A stretch of 64,000 nucleotides of DNA from the NCBI RefSeq assembly GCF_023856365.1, contig NC_064537.1, positions 4,437,732 through 4,501,731 on the forward strand, in the 5' to 3' direction. The notes below the pieces were generated by a model, which did no database searches, had not been told where the DNA came from, and worked only from the letters and a program-made list of their open reading frames with translations. This stretch comes from Brienomyrus brachyistius (lineage: Eukaryota; Chordata; Actinopteri; Osteoglossiformes; Mormyridae). This document shows, piece after piece, positions 11,736-24,095 of the stretch (position 1 is its first letter; each line of letters opens with the position of its first letter). The translations under genes and the position numbers were made by a program.

Positions 11736-12239
11736 CTGTGCTCCTAATGTTTGTTCCTGGCACGCTCATGGACAGCCTCGGCCAACTGCACCGCGGGCTT
11801 TGCGAGTGGATTAAGTCACCGCGTGGTGTCCAGAGACATGGCGGGTCTCCGCGTGACGGGTTAACGATGGAAACACAGGGATGCACGTCAGAGAGCCCCC
11901 CCCCCCCATCCCATGCACACACCATACATAAGCCTGGTAACAATCCAAATGTAGAAACCCCCCCCCCCCCACACCCCAAAGGGACTCTTACGCCTGGCTC
12001 TGTAAGCATTCTAAGGCCTCAGAATCGGCTGTCTAAAGACGCAACCCCCCCCGCCATAAAAACACGAACGACAAATAAATCCACACACAGAACAGGCCAG
12101 GGTGTCTCATGCCTGACGGCCAGTAAATCTGAGCGTGAGGATGCATCTTGGAGATGGGCGTGTTCGTGCCCCCCTCCCCTCCCCTACCCCACCCCACCCC
12201 ACTCCGGGCACAGGACAGAGGGCAGACGGTGCCATTATG
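11736..12239. other. Non-coding stretch with C runs
   Basis: C runs near 11898-11908, 11957-11970 and 12045. No exon is supported. Confidence 0.5.
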
Positions 12240-12620
12240 CATTAACGTTTGGGCGTGGGCACGCCCTCCCTGCCCTGACAGCCGCCTGGCAGCCGGCCCA
12301 CTTTCCAGAAGGGGCCTTAAGGCACGGCCCAGCCCGGCGGCCCGCTCTCTGCTGATCGAAACCCCCAGAACGTGTGACGTCTGGGGACCCAGGGAAACGG
12401 CGGCAGTCCCGCGCCCGCCGGCCACTGCTGCACTGCGCCGCCCCATGGTACACACTGAGGTCAGCGCTTGGCACATCAGAGGCTCGGATCTTCTGTCGGC
12501 AGGCCACCGCGTCCGGATCTGATCCCTGGAGCACATCCAGACGCCTGCCTGCTCTTTCCGAAGCCCGAGAAACGGAACGAATAGGACAGACGGCGCAGTG
12601 ACGTGCAATCCAGGCGAAAG
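12240..12620. other. GC- and CpG-rich block
   Basis: G+C content is high and CpG is frequent (GGCACGGCCC, CCCGGCGGCCCG, CGGCGGCAGTCCCGCGCCCG), with a CGTGTGACGTC word near 12370. It may be a weak CpG island or simply GC-rich DNA. No transcript start or coding frame can be assigned. Confidence 0.3.
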
Positions 12621-15264
12621 GGGGACACCGACCGCAGTGCGCAGTGACCACACTGACACGCACACACAAGGGCCGTGAGAAGGTCCCAGTGGCAAATCAA
12701 AAGGGCAAAACAGTCATCAGGTGAAAATCCCACAACTCTGCAACATTACGGGCAAATCGGATGGAATTTCTTTTGTGTTACACGAAGCCTCTCACGGGCT
12801 TCTCTTTGTTTACCTGACCTTCGACCCAGTGAATCTTCAGTGGCTGGGTTTCCCGGGGGACGGCCAGCGGCGGTTGTGGCGGCAATGTGACGATGTCGCC
12901 ACACGTCTCTTCTGGCCTGTATGTCATGGTGTCCTGTGTTGCTGATCATGTGACTGCACGTCCAGGTGGTGGGACTTGTCACTAACAGGACTTGCAAACT
13001 CGGAGGAGGAGGGGGGGGGGGGGCTCCAGAACCGCAGTCAGCTGACGTCAATCCTGCACCCAGTAAAGGGAGAAGTGAAAACACTAAGACCGCATCGGAT
13101 GACCCTGTCTGCATGGCCTGGTCACACAGCTCCCAAGCAGACGAAGAAATATGCTATCAGTCTCTGAAAGCAAAGAGCCAGAGAGGTGGTCACCTTCACG
13201 GTGAAATTTAGCGTGAGTGTTCTCCCTGTCGCACTCTGCCTAGCTATTTACGGGCTTCGAACTCCTTTTCCTGGCGAAAACACCAGCAGAAAACGGCGCA
13301 GAAGCACCGGGTAGCAGTGCTCCAGGCCCGCATGGACGTGGTACCCATCCACATAATGTTTGTCTTTCTGTTCCCAATGAACAAACAAGCAAATTCCCAC
13401 TTTCGTTATATTTATGCTCTAATTGCACCCCGTTAACTACTTTTTCATCACAGTCCTCGTGGTTAATGTTTATGGTTAAGGAAGATTAACCATAATCTCC
13501 CCCCCACCCCCCAATAGAGACCACCCGACTCCCCCCAGCCGAACGGCTTCTCGGTGACTGTCTTTATTAAAAGATGATGATTCTCCGCTGGAGCTGGCCA
13601 GCCAGTAGACCATGACAGACCTCCTTTTGCTTGGGCAGCAGGCACCAGCTTTCATCTTTAACCTGGGGGGGGGGGGGGTCCTTAATATCACGTTTGATTG
13701 ATTATAACCCTTGAGGTTGCTGCTGACAAAAGGATCCAGGATATTATTGTTTGTTATCACCAGTAAGGTCTTCTTGGGGCCCTCTGTGTCCATCAAGGTC
13801 CAGGGGACCCGCCCCCCATTCATTTTCCGCCGCAAATTAAATTAAACATAGAGGAGCAACACCTACAGATTCAGTGTTTATGTTCCATTCCCAGCATTTC
13901 CCTGCAGTTGTTGATCCCCATCAGATCCCGGTTGCCAGGATACCTGTACCATGTGATCATGTAAGACATGGTGCTTTCACAGGTGGAGCTGGGCCAGAGC
14001 TCCGTGAGCGTCCGCATGCGTAGCTGGCAGAGGCCCACAGGATCGAGCCGGGGGGGGGGGGGGGGAATCAACAGCTACCTGCTTGCAGAGAAAAGCACAG
14101 AAGAAGTGTGAAGTGCTTCAGCAGTGGGTGGTGAGGTAATTAGGCTGCTATTCGCTGCAAGCTGACAGCCCAGGGGTCCCTCCCGCTGTAACTTTCAGCG
14201 CCACCACACACCCCAAAAAAAGCCCAACCAGACTTGAGAGCACATTCAGACCGGTGAATGCGGTCAGGACACGTCACAGACCAGGATACACTGCACCAGC
14301 ATACATGTGGGAGATGAGAATCTCTTCGCCATGCTCAAATTTAACGGCAGAACAGATGACCTCTTTCTTGTCTAAATGACCACGACATGCTGGTAGCACC
14401 ACCCCCACCCAATTGTTTTCCAGTTGGACGAGAACCTGCAATCTCGCCGCCAGGACTCGCTGCCATGCCGGAGCCCCCGGCTGATAAGATCAAATGCAGG
14501 ACCTCCCTCCGTTGGCCTCTGTAAACCTCGAGCACAATGCAGCTCTGATCCGCTCCAGTGTGACCTGTGGTTCCTCCGAGTCCAATCAGCCCGGCGCCTT
14601 CCGGGCCATTTCCAAAGCGCACCCCCCACCCTCATGCGGGCCATCAGTCGTGTGTCACCACGTCACCCTTAAGTGACAAGAACAGGCTTGCAGGTGTCTG
14701 AAGACCTGGCATGAACTGGCGTCTAGGAACACAGATTCGAACCAGAAGGTTTTAGGCTCAAGGCCCTAGGGTGAGCCCGGCAGTTGTACCCTAGAACTGC
14801 CCCTGAGATAATGACCCTGGGGGAGACTTTGATGCTCCATGGAACAGACAGAGCCATCATTACAGTACACTGGGAAGGTGGTTCCATATATTACTACCAG
14901 AAGATATGTTATCTGTCATTAAGGGCAACACAGTGGGATGCCATGGGGACAGGCTGACAGCTCCAACTCCCTTCCTCTGTCCCACCCGGCAGAGGATCCT
15001 CACTGTGGCAGGGACACGCACAGGCGGGTGAGGCGGTGTTGGGTTTCTGGGTCCCTATCAGTGGCGAGAGGCTGCTGCGGCTCCCACACACGGCACCCAC
15101 GCCGGCTGGCAGTTAGAGCGCGTTCCCTGGAGCACCGGTCCCGCACAGAACCTTTTATCATCGAGCTGACTCTGGATTCGGGACCATTTTGGCTGTTCAT
15201 TCGGAACCATTCACACCATCGCACGGGGAGACTCACTGTCACCTGTGGGTTTTTCCGCATCTGG
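12621..15264. other. Non-coding stretch, no gene seen
   Basis: Single-copy sequence with G runs at 13011-13023, 13667-13677 and 14050-14065. Around 14700-14840 there are tRNA-SINE-like words (GATTCGAACC, CAAGGCCCTAGGG), too decayed to call. No gene is supported. Confidence 0.45.
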
Positions 15265-15390
15265 GTATCAGATATCGTACCAGATACTGTCGCTCTATAC
15301 ATAGCACAGCACAGTGACCTCACACCACTGAGCCGTGGGTTCGAATCCCATCGCTGGCTCTCTGTGTTGAGGAAACACACAGATTAGGTG
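15265..15390 (+). mobile_element. tRNA-like SINE fragment
   Basis: A B-box-like GGGTTCGAATCCCA (15337-15350) is preceded by CAGTGACCTCACACCACTGAGC. This matches the T-arm and part of the anticodon side of a tRNA-derived SINE head. A complete tRNA cloverleaf cannot be drawn, so it is not a tRNA gene. The body and 3-prime tail are not recognisable. Confidence 0.5.
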
Positions 15391-17164
15391 CCGCCCACTG
15401 TGGCGAAGTGAGATGAAACACACTTTGGAAAGCAGCACTTGTGTGTGACTCAGCTCAGATTACGGGCTACATAGTAGATTTATCAAAGCCTGCGTTTAGC
15501 CCTGAAAAGGGGGCTACCCAGAGAGGCTTAAAGTGGGTGGGGCTTTCCGGGGGGGGGGGGTCCAAGCAGGGCATCACTCCATGGGCCTCAGCGGACCCTC
15601 GGGAGGCTTGTGTCCTGAGCTGTGACGTCCCCTCCCATTCTTACTGACGCCAGCAGCTCTCTGACGTGGCCGTCCCTCCCCACGCCCGTGTGGCGCAGCC
15701 ATGGAAACATGGTGCCAGGTGCCAGCTCCACTCCTCCTCTGCCATCAGCAGAACCAGTTTGGTGGAAAACATTACAAGGGCTGCAAAACATGTGGTTGTG
15801 CTTATTGGGGGGGGGGGGGCAATGACTCAGGAGCTGATACCAAGACAGCAGTCCCGGGACCAACGGCGAGTCGTGCAGGGCATATTGCACACCCGTGAAC
15901 GCGTGCAAAGCATCGGGGGAAGGGGCCGGAGGAGGTGACCTCATCCTGGTCACTCACCCACCCCCCCAGATGGCACCCGCTTACCCCCCACCTCCATGAT
16001 AAATTTCCCATTTATGCCCAGGAATAAACTCCCCCCCACCCAAATTTGACCGCTGTCTCAGCCCTATGAAATTTACAAGGGGGTGGCCCCTAGCTCTCCC
16101 GCGGGGGGAGCAGCCGATCCCCACTGTGAGTCCGGCACCCCACTTCACATACTACCACCATGGGAGTCGGGCCTTCTGAACCACCGGCTCGAGACGCGAG
16201 AGGGATTCCAGACCACCGCCCACCGGAGTGATGGACGGATCCATTATCGCGGGCATGTGGTAGCTCAAGGCAGAGCAGGCTGCACCACCAAGCGCCATCA
16301 AGCACCAGCAAAGAGAGGAAGGGCCGAGAAGAAAGCCGGGGTGTTTATTTATCTTGGCTACAGCCATACAAACTGCAGCCCCATTTCCCAGCCCCAGGAC
16401 GCCCTTCATGTCCCCGGTCTCTGTTTCACAAATGCAGGCCCAACCACCATAGCACAGGCCAGCTTTAGAGAGACACATGTTTTACAGATGGCATCTGTCA
16501 GCGACAGAAATTTAACCGCAGGTGAAAACGTCCTGGCTTTTCAGGGTGAGGCTGTTCATTAGCCCTTTACAGCATTTTAAAAGGCTGTTGCTTTGCAGTG
16601 ATCCGTGTCTCTCTGATTGGAGAACTGACACATCAATCAAATCAGGGGAACTGGGACTATAGCAGCTCGTCAAACAAATTGTCAACTGGGACCTGAAAAG
16701 GTTAAAGGGCGTCTCCCGAGGCTGTAACTCGTCAAGGCTGTAACTTGCTCATTGCCAGATTATTCGTTTAATTAGAAACCCACTCATAAGGTTACTATGC
16801 CCCCAACGGCCACCCCCCACATAACCATAGAAACTAAAATAACTCTCAAAAAACTCCTCCCACCGAAAGGATGAAAGGGCTTCAGGTAGGAGGAGCTTCA
16901 GGGTGAGTAATTAGACTGCAAATCTGTTTACGAAACAACACTGCCACAGCAGGACACCAGCATGCAGCATTTGTTTCTTTCTGCTTTATTGTTGTTTTAT
17001 TGCATGAGACACTTTTTGGCACTTTTCAGACCTCATTTTCAATGTTTGTTTAACTCTGTTCAGATATTCGTTCCAGGTGTCAGAAAGCAAAGGATTTCAG
17101 CAGGCAGTCTCACCATCAGAGATTGACCTTCTTAATCGCTAGGCTACCTGTTGAGTCCTCGGCC
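15391..17164. other. Non-coding stretch, no gene seen
   Basis: Mixed sequence with G or C runs near 15550 and 15808. No exon is recognised. The open frame at 16083-16562 has no domain and no splice support. Confidence 0.45.
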
Positions 17165-17345
17165 TACGTGGCCACTACCCATAAGCCCTCGCTCTTGCGC
17201 AGATGGCAGCAGTAAGCGCTCTTTAATGAGGCTCCCCAGATAAGCCTGTTTGTCACCACGAGGCGCATAAAGTCTGATTTATGGAGAATATTTTCACTGG
17301 AGTGAAATCGTCACCGTTTTTACCCGCATGGAAAATGGAATCACA
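17165..17345. other. Possible conserved non-coding element
   Basis: Repeat-free block with an E-box-like CAGATGG, a TTTAATGAG word, a GATA-type AGATAAG (17238-17244) and a Cdx-like TTTATGG (around 17278-17284) within GCGCATAAAGTCTGATTT. No long frame crosses it cleanly. The motif clustering resembles enhancers, but conservation is untested. Confidence 0.28.
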
Positions 17346-18989
17346 ATGGGGCCAAGCAGGCCAAGCCAAGGCCTTTCATCTCAAAGCTCTTTGTTGCACT
17401 TTAGCTTTTAATAAAACTGAGTAGATTGTAAGCTCCAGTCTGGAGGTGGGGGTGGCTGAAGATGGATTTATTCAGGATATGTGAAGAGGCGATGTTTGTC
17501 CGCCCTCCAAATACCAGAACGGAGGACAAGCCCCTTTTACTGTTTGTGTCCATTACAAAGATGTGCGCACAGTTACACAGTAACACACAACACCATGATA
17601 TGTTACACACCCACGCGTGCCAACAGGGTGGCGGCTGGGCTATGTCACCAGGGGGTGATAGGAACCCACCCTGTGGCCCCCTGCTATGTCAGTGGGCTGT
17701 GGCATGCCGAGTCCCGTATTCCAGCACTTTGTACTTACAGCTTAATGCACTCGCCACGCTACTACCAGCCGTGGTTTCCTCGGCGCTGATCTCCTGTCCC
17801 GTAGGGAAGCGATTCTGACTGATTTTAGGATGGACTACAAATAAAAATCTGTGCGATTCATAGCAGTACCTCTCTGGGCGTTTCTCCTGGGCGCCTCTCT
17901 TTACCTTCCTGTCTCTTAAAATAGGGGTTGGAACTGGAAACGGACCAGGGCTACGGGATGTCTTAAATGCTCATGCTTCCTCACCCTATTGCCATGGCGC
18001 TGGGGAGAGGCAATAAAACAGCCTGCCTGGAGAGGCAGATAGGCAGCCGTTGTCACTGGGGCAGGTGCAATATCCCTCTCTCCATCCCTCCTATGCATCC
18101 CTGTTCTCCACCTCTTCCTGCTTTCTGACACAGCAGACTGGCAGCATGTGTCTTTTAGTAGCATCAGTCGAACCCGGGCCAGCCCCAACCAACTCGGAAT
18201 GCCCTAAACCCCCAGGCCCACCTCCGCTGAACAGCACGGGACCTGCCTGTGTGGCCGTAGCTTGAGTTTTGTAGGGAGCGCGACCTCCCTGGACCGGCTC
18301 TCCCCCCTCCAGCATCCCCTTATTTACGGTGCTTCACACTGATGCCAGCCAGCTAAACGATGGTTCCCTGGGAGCAGGCCAGATGTGGGCCATTATGCTC
18401 CAGTTTGGCCTGCCCTGTTTCAGTTCTTTTGATGTCGGCCCAGCGGTACTTGCTGATACGCCGACTGGGCCTCCTCAGAGCCACTCCCTCCTTCTCGTGT
18501 TTCAGCTCTCCCGAGTTCTGCTAACATTTCTGGACTGAACCAGGAGCTCAGGGCTTTTCGGGATGTTGCACTGGGATTATGTGACTATGTAGTAATTATG
18601 TAGACGTTTGCCCCGGCCGCATGACCACAGAAGGATACAGTTCTACCCATTTATACTGTTTGGTATTTGGTTAAGTAATTCAGGAAAAGCACGTTGAAAC
18701 AGTTATCTTTGTTCCACCCAACTCCGGGTCTTTAACTGTTTCGCCACCTGCTGGAAAAATAGTTTGGTGCTGCATGGATTGTTTGATAATTGGAAATAGC
18801 ATACTCAGGTCTGTTTGATCCATAACGCTGATGAAATATGTAGTTCTAGTATATAAATATTATTTAACCCAAAAGGTTACATGAAAATATATGAAAAGAC
18901 ATGCAAACTGACCCTGATACTAAGCTTGTCCAATAGGAGTCTAAACATTCATAATATCCATAACATTATAACTGTCCTGATGTGATTTA

Positions 18990-18990
<1 letters not shown>
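17346..18990. other. Non-coding stretch, no gene seen
   Basis: Composition shifts towards A+T after about 18600. No exon or repeat boundary is clear. Confidence 0.45.

Positions 18991-19020
<30 letters not shown>
18991..19020 (+). repeat. (TG)n microsatellite
   Basis: A 30-base GT run. Confidence 0.95.
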
Positions 19021-19324
19021 AGTCAGCAGGCTATGAATTTTGGGAGGGGCTGGGAAGGCGGCTTCACTCCTGCTTCAGCCCGCAGGCGGACTTCACCGTT
19101 GTCCAGGCTCCTCTTCACTATCCACAACTCCTTTATGTCGAAGCTTGCAACTTAACTGGGTTTCAGCCCAACAGCTTTAATGGAATTGTCTTCCCACACC
19201 ATCCTCAGCCCCCTGGAGGTTGGTGAGGAACCGGACTAGGCGGTATTTTGATGGTACATCTGTATATTTTCAAATGATATATAGGATAATACTGCGCCAT
19301 TTATATTGGTATACTATTATTTTG

Positions 19325-19640
19325 TGTGCACAAAGATTTTTAATGGAGACCAGGAAACTAGTCCCCATAAGGTCACAAAAACGGGTATTCATTACGTTGT
19401 GGGGACAAGCCAAGGCATATCTGGGCGAAACACACACACACACAGGTTGGTAATTATATCTTTGCGGGGACTCTCCATTCATTCCTATGGAGAAAACTCT
19501 AATCCCAACATGACGACCTTCACCCCTATCCAGCCCTGACCTTAACCATAAGTAACCAAACAAAATACCAGAATTTTGGCATTATTAGTTTTTAGAGCGC
19601 ATTCACAGATCTTTGTCAAGACCTGAAAAATGGCAATCAA
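19325..19640 (+). repeat. CA-associated GTGGGGAC repeat, permuted copy
   Basis: This is one of five copies of a repeat also at 30163, 46311, 48458 and 54563. Here the two halves appear in swapped order around a short CA run (19429-19444). The half ending GTTGTGGGGACAAG comes first, and the half starting CTTTGCGGGGACTCTCCATTC follows, with AACTCTAATCCCAACATGA and ACCTTAACCATAAGTAACC. This is the order expected if a unit-plus-CA module had once been tandem. Confidence 0.75.
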
Positions 19641-19959
19641 AAAACAGGTTTTTATTACATTGTACAATACCATTATATAATATAACCAACACACACACAG
19701 TAGAGTGAAATGGTTTTATGACAGATGCCTTTGTCTATACAGAATAGTTGTACTTATACTTGCATTTCGTTTTGTCCACACACTGTTTTAATAAGCGTTT
19801 GGAACATCTCACATGTGACATACAACTGAACGCATTCAGTTTACCTTGCTGAAAATAGATATATATTGTGTATATGTGTATATTGTTCTGCCTAAAAATA
19901 TTGAAGAAGGTTGTTTATATAAAGACCCAAATCTGACACAGCTTTAAAAAATAAATATT

Positions 19960-20185
19960 AAGAATTCAGAGCGAAGCCCTGCTCTCACAGTGATTTGGAA
20001 TCCAGGATAAAATGCCATCACAGTAAACTGGAATTCAGAGTAATGTACTGCTATCACAAAAAAGTGGAATTCACAGTAAACTGGAATATTGATTATAGTG
20101 ATGCCCTTATTGTAAAGCGAATTCAAGGAATAGAGAGTAAACTACAGCTCTCATAGTAAAACAGAACTGCTTTCACAATAATGTA
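19960..20185. repeat. Degenerate tandem repeat, about 40 bp
   Basis: GGAATTCAGAGTAA / CTGCTATCACAGTAAACT words recur five or six times at roughly 40-bp spacing with many changes. It is an old, decayed minisatellite. The phenylalanine-rich minus-strand frame over it is a translation of the repeat. Confidence 0.6.
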
Positions 20186-21590
20186 GGCACTCCTGTGCAA
20201 ATTAGAATCAGACATAATCAGCCAATAGCATTTCTGCATATCACCCACCTGGGCATGATTACGACATTTAAATTAGCCCTGAGTGCACACTTACAACAAG
20301 GGAAAAGGTCACGATGTAAAATGAAACACATGAAACATATTCTTTCTATTTAAACACACCAAAAGGCAAATACAATGCCTGCTGCCGTTTATCTGGTGGT
20401 ACACCAAGTTTTAAAATTATTGCAGGAGGCTTTTGTGTGTCCGGACCACCACCCAGTTTGCCTGCCATGTCACCATAAAGGCGACCATGAGGGATCAGAG
20501 TTGAGATCGGCTGACCGCACGCCTGGGATGATGTCATGCGTTTTATGAGATGACATCACAAGGGCTGGACTTTTCCTGCTATACCCTTGCTTCCCCTCTG
20601 CCCTGATCTGTGACATCATGACCGCGGGGTTTATTGGGGGGAGGGGGGCACTAGAACACAGTGGGAGAGAGGGGACACTGAGTCATCCCTCAGCCTGGAC
20701 ACGCATCAACACACTGCGTGTTCATGTGAGAGTAGTCATCCAAAACTGCATCCCCTTAGATGAACTGCGTAAAATCTCATGTAGGTGAAGGAAGTCCAAT
20801 CCTAATGCCCCTTTCAGAAAAAAAAAATTACATGAAAAATGTAAAAAAAAAAAGTAAGATGGCTGCCACTTCACCGTGGGCAAAGTTGAATGGTGGGAAT
20901 GATGACGTGATGCAGGCTCATTACTGCTAACATCTCCTCAGTGACCTCAGGCCTCAGACACAATGCTTCAGGCAACACCCCCATGCCACCAGCAGACGGG
21001 GATACTGGCAGTGCCTTTACTGACAGGGGTGTATAGTGTCAGGCATTTTTAAAAGCAAATATCTATCAAGGCAAATACAAACAAACTGTATATCACTGTA
21101 ATTAGACCAGGGTGGCAACTTTCACTGATGTATCACTCCACAGGCTGGGTCTGGTAGAATACGGGGGGTAACTGAATCGCTCAAATCAATCTCTCTGATA
21201 GGCTGCTTCCTTGAGGGCATCCTAAGGGGTCCCTGCAACAGCTACCATCATCATCAACAAGCAGAGGCCACTGAGCTTTGCAGGAACGCGGAATAACCGT
21301 CTGGTGGCAAAATAAATAAAGAAACTGAGATAAGATAACAGCCTGTCTGTCTGATAGGTACTCTGATGTTTTTCTTCCCTCAGGAACAACAAAGAAAAAA
21401 ATATGAATCGTGTCCAGATATTGATCTACCTTGGCAAACCAATGGGGCTGAAGACATGAGTCATCCTGATAACCCAACTGTAAATGTGTTATAGGCAAGT
21501 AGAGTTTAGCCGGGGGAGGGATAAACCCAGCTGAGCTACAACCAGATTAAAACGTAACAATTCTAAGAGCATATGTCACCTTCCATCTCA
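20186..21590. other. Non-coding stretch, no gene seen
   Basis: A+T-rich single-copy DNA with two short A runs at about 20819-20852. The minus-strand frame 21181-21498 is open for 105 codons but shows no family signature and no acceptable splice sites. I leave it uncalled. Confidence 0.4.
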
Positions 21591-21591
21591 G

Positions 21592-21862
21592 CCAGGGCGC
21601 ACTGCAGCCATGTGCCCTATCCTGTCTGGGTGCATTGCAGCCTGGATGTACTGCAGCCGTGGGCCCTATGCTGTCTGGATGCACTGCAGCCCAGGTGAAC
21701 TGCAGCCATGGGCCCTATGCTGCCTGGATACACTGAAGCCCAGGTGTACTGCAGTCAAGTGCCCAGTGCTGCCTGCGAGCAATGCAGCCTGGATGTACTG
21801 CAGCTGTGGGCCCTATGCAGCCTGGATGTACTGCAGCTGTGGGCCCTATGCTGCCTGACAGA
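21592..21862 (+). repeat. 33/51-bp minisatellite (CTGCAGCC-rich)
   Basis: The core unit CCTGGATGTA-CTGCAGCTGT-GGGCCCTATG-CAG is 33 bp (21788 to 21821 is one exact period). Longer versions add an 18-bp CACTGCAGCCCAGG-type insert. Both lengths are multiples of three, so one frame stays open for 82 codons without being a gene. Confidence 0.85.
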
Positions 21863-22089
21863 GGCCAGGATCAGTAGTTAGAAGATAGATGGATAAACAT
21901 GTCACCTTCATGTCAAATTTAAATCACAAGGGGCTACAGAATGATCTGGAATTTGAAACTGTTCATGGAAAGTTTTCTGTTTTTCAGTTTTTGTTAAGTT
22001 ACGATTAAGAGTGAATGAATACAATTTTCACAATTAATCAAACATCACATGTATTAACATCTTATCTTTCTGCCAATGAGTTCCTTCTT

Positions 22090-22625
22090 TGCTAAACTGC
22101 AGCACCTCAGTAGAACCCTGCTTCATCCTCCCCAACAATCTCCAGAAACTCAGAATAACCCAGTGGTTCTCAAAGTCGGTCCTCGGGCCCCACTACCCTG
22201 CTTGTTTTCCAGTTATCCCTGCCCCACACACTGCTGATTACCTGGATCAGGTGTGTTCAGTGAATCAGAAGCTGAAAGACAGCTGGGACTTGTGTGTGGG
22301 GCAGGGATAGCAGGAAAACAAGCAGGGCAGTGGGGCCCGAGGACCGACTTTGAGAACCACTGGAATAACCCAACTTAATCCTACCCAACTCCATCCAATC
22401 TTCCAATCTCAAAAACCTCAGTAGAAGTCAGCTCCATCCTCGTTAATAAACTTCAGAACCTTGGTGGAACTCAGCCCCACTGTACCCACCAAACCAAAAA
22501 AAAATCCCACTGGAACCTCTCTACCAGAGTCAAGGACCTCCAGAATTTCAGTGGAGATGCCACACCTCAGAACCTCAATAGAACCCAGCCCCACAGTACT
22601 TTTACCTTAGCGGAACATGGCTCAG
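22090..22625 (+). repeat. Degenerate tandem repeat split by a hAT MITE
   Basis: Words such as CAGAACCTCAGTAGAACC and CAGCCCCAC recur about every 50 bases on both sides of the element at 22161-22362. The same repeat therefore pre-dates that insertion and was split by it. Confidence 0.6.
22161..22362. mobile_element. Palindromic hAT-type MITE with 8-bp TSD
   Basis: The 202-bp element starts CAGTGGTTCTCAAAGTCGG and ends with the inverted copy CCGACTTTGAGAACCACTG. The inversion continues inward through GGTCCTCGGGCCCCACT and GCAGGG..CCTGC, so the ends form a long hairpin. GAATAACC flanks it on both sides (22153-22160 and 22363-22370), an exact 8-bp target-site duplication typical of hAT transposons. 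The CAGTGGTTCTCAA terminus is a known hAT signature in fish. There is no transposase, so the element is non-autonomous. The intact TSD and ends suggest a fairly recent insertion. Confidence 0.93.
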
Positions 22626-23257
22626 TTCTGCATCCGTAAGTTAATTCCTGGAACCCAGCACTGAGTCACGCCACATCTGCGGAACAGATCACAAGCAGGA
22701 AATTAAATAACAACTTACCAGCTATCAATTCAATTGATTTCACCTTATTCCCGAAAGTAATGATCGGAAACAGTTTGGAAGTAACGGCCTTAGTGCTGCT
22801 GTCGTTATTTAAAGCTGGATCCTCTGAATTCCACCTCAGTTTCCAGCACATCTGCAGCAATGTTACGGAGCTTCCACATCAACGGACGTTTCTATGTACA
22901 ACATTGGCTGCAGGCAGGCCTAACCTGCCAGAGTTATGGGGGGACACTCTCAGGCCTCGCTGGACTGTCCAGCCCCAGGTCATTCACCCAAAACAATTCC
23001 CGCTAGGTGCTGTTTCACGGCACCAGCATCTGTGAACGTAAGCAAGTGGATGCAATCAATGGGAAACAGAAGACCACGGCATTCAAACTCACAAGATTAA
23101 GTGGGACTGAGGACAAACCTGTAAACACAGCCTGGCAGATGGGAGGAAGACATGATCCTTCAGAGAAAATGGCACTGTTATGACTAATGCAGCGCCCTCC
23201 TCTACTGTTAGCTGTATTTAGCTGCTGAGTTGGGGGCCTTACAAAGGTTAATGGCAA
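22626..23257. other. Non-coding stretch, no gene seen
   Basis: Single-copy sequence between the hAT MITE and the Tc1 relic. No exon is supported. Confidence 0.45.
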
Positions 23258-23259
23258 TA

Positions 23260-24095
23260 CAGTTGAGGCCAAAAGTTTACATACACCTAGGCTAGACAGT
23301 GAAACCCAATATTTAGCAATTCCATAAATGTCAACATACCATACACTTCCTATGTGATGCCAATCAGGGTAATTAACTTATTTCCTGAAGAGTGTCAAAA
23401 TAACAGTTAAGATATAGATATATTTCAGTCTTTATTTACTATATCAGATTTTTAATTGGTCAAAAGTTTACATACAGCAAACTGAATGTCAGTGTGGACT
23501 ATCCCAGAAATTGATGTACTGCTTTTAGAATTCACCGGCAAATTTTCTTAATTATAAGTGAACTGGGAGTACACGTTTGTCGGTATTTAAGTGTCTTGCT
23601 TTAGTGCCTTGATGCCCTTGAAACCGTGACAACTGATGGGACCATGAGCATCTGGACAAAGAATTGTATGCAAACAAAAATCTAGGGATCACACAGACAC
23701 CATCATCCAGGAAAGAGGCACAAATGAACTCCCAAGAATGTACAAACTTTGCTTTGAAAAGTTCGACTGAACCCCAAGACAACAAAGGAAATGGCAAAGC
23801 AGTGGGAGGCGTCAGGTACTAAAGTATTAACTGGCATCCACTGTCCTTCTTCGATGTGGCCTGAAATGCTCTCGCGCAAGAGAGGAGCCCCTGCGTCTGG
23901 ATTTACATAAGAAACCAGACTGAAGTTTGCAGATGATCACCAGGACAAAGACCCAGCCATCTGAAGGATCAAATTTTACTGTTTGGCTATAATCAGCACC
24001 ATGTAGGAAAGAAGAAGGGTAAGGCTCTTTAAGCCAGAGAATACCATCCCAACTGTGAAGAACGGAGGTGGCAGCATTCTGCTGGAGGGTGTGAG
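23260..24095 (+). mobile_element. Tc1/mariner transposon relic, 3-prime truncated
   Basis: The left end follows a TA dinucleotide and reads CAGTTGAGGCCAAAAGTTTA then CATACACC, the standard end of fish Tc1-like elements. A second copy of the motif (GGTCAAAAGTTTACATACA, about 23458-23476) gives the double-repeat IR/DR end structure. From about 23850 to 24095 the DNA still aligns with the transposase gene: TTTACTGTTTGGCTATAATC, ACCATCCCAACTGTGAAGAA and GGAGGTGGCAGCATTCTGCT are recognisable coding words around the catalytic core. The frame is broken by stops and indels, and the rest of the gene and the right end are missing. It is an inactive relic. Confidence 0.92.
23850..24095 (+). pseudogene. 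Tc1-like transposase pseudogene fragment
   Basis: This is the recognisable coding remnant of the Tc1 relic, corresponding to the catalytic middle of a DDE transposase that would cut and paste the element at TA sites. I see no single frame that stays open across it, and both the N-terminal DNA-binding part and the C-terminal end are eroded or absent. It cannot encode an active enzyme. Confidence 0.8.

Noticed and set aside
11339..12355. 338-codon plus-strand open frame
   Set aside because: It runs through a CT-only tract and C homopolymers that cannot form stop codons. It has no domain and no sensible splice signals.
15265..15390. tRNA gene suggested by GGGTTCGAATCCCA
   Set aside because: Acceptor and D-arm pairing cannot be formed; a SINE remnant explains the T-arm.
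17100..17160. Possible minus-strand tRNA-like head (AGCCTAGCGATTAAGAAGG)
   Set aside because: B box absent; not distinguishable from chance.
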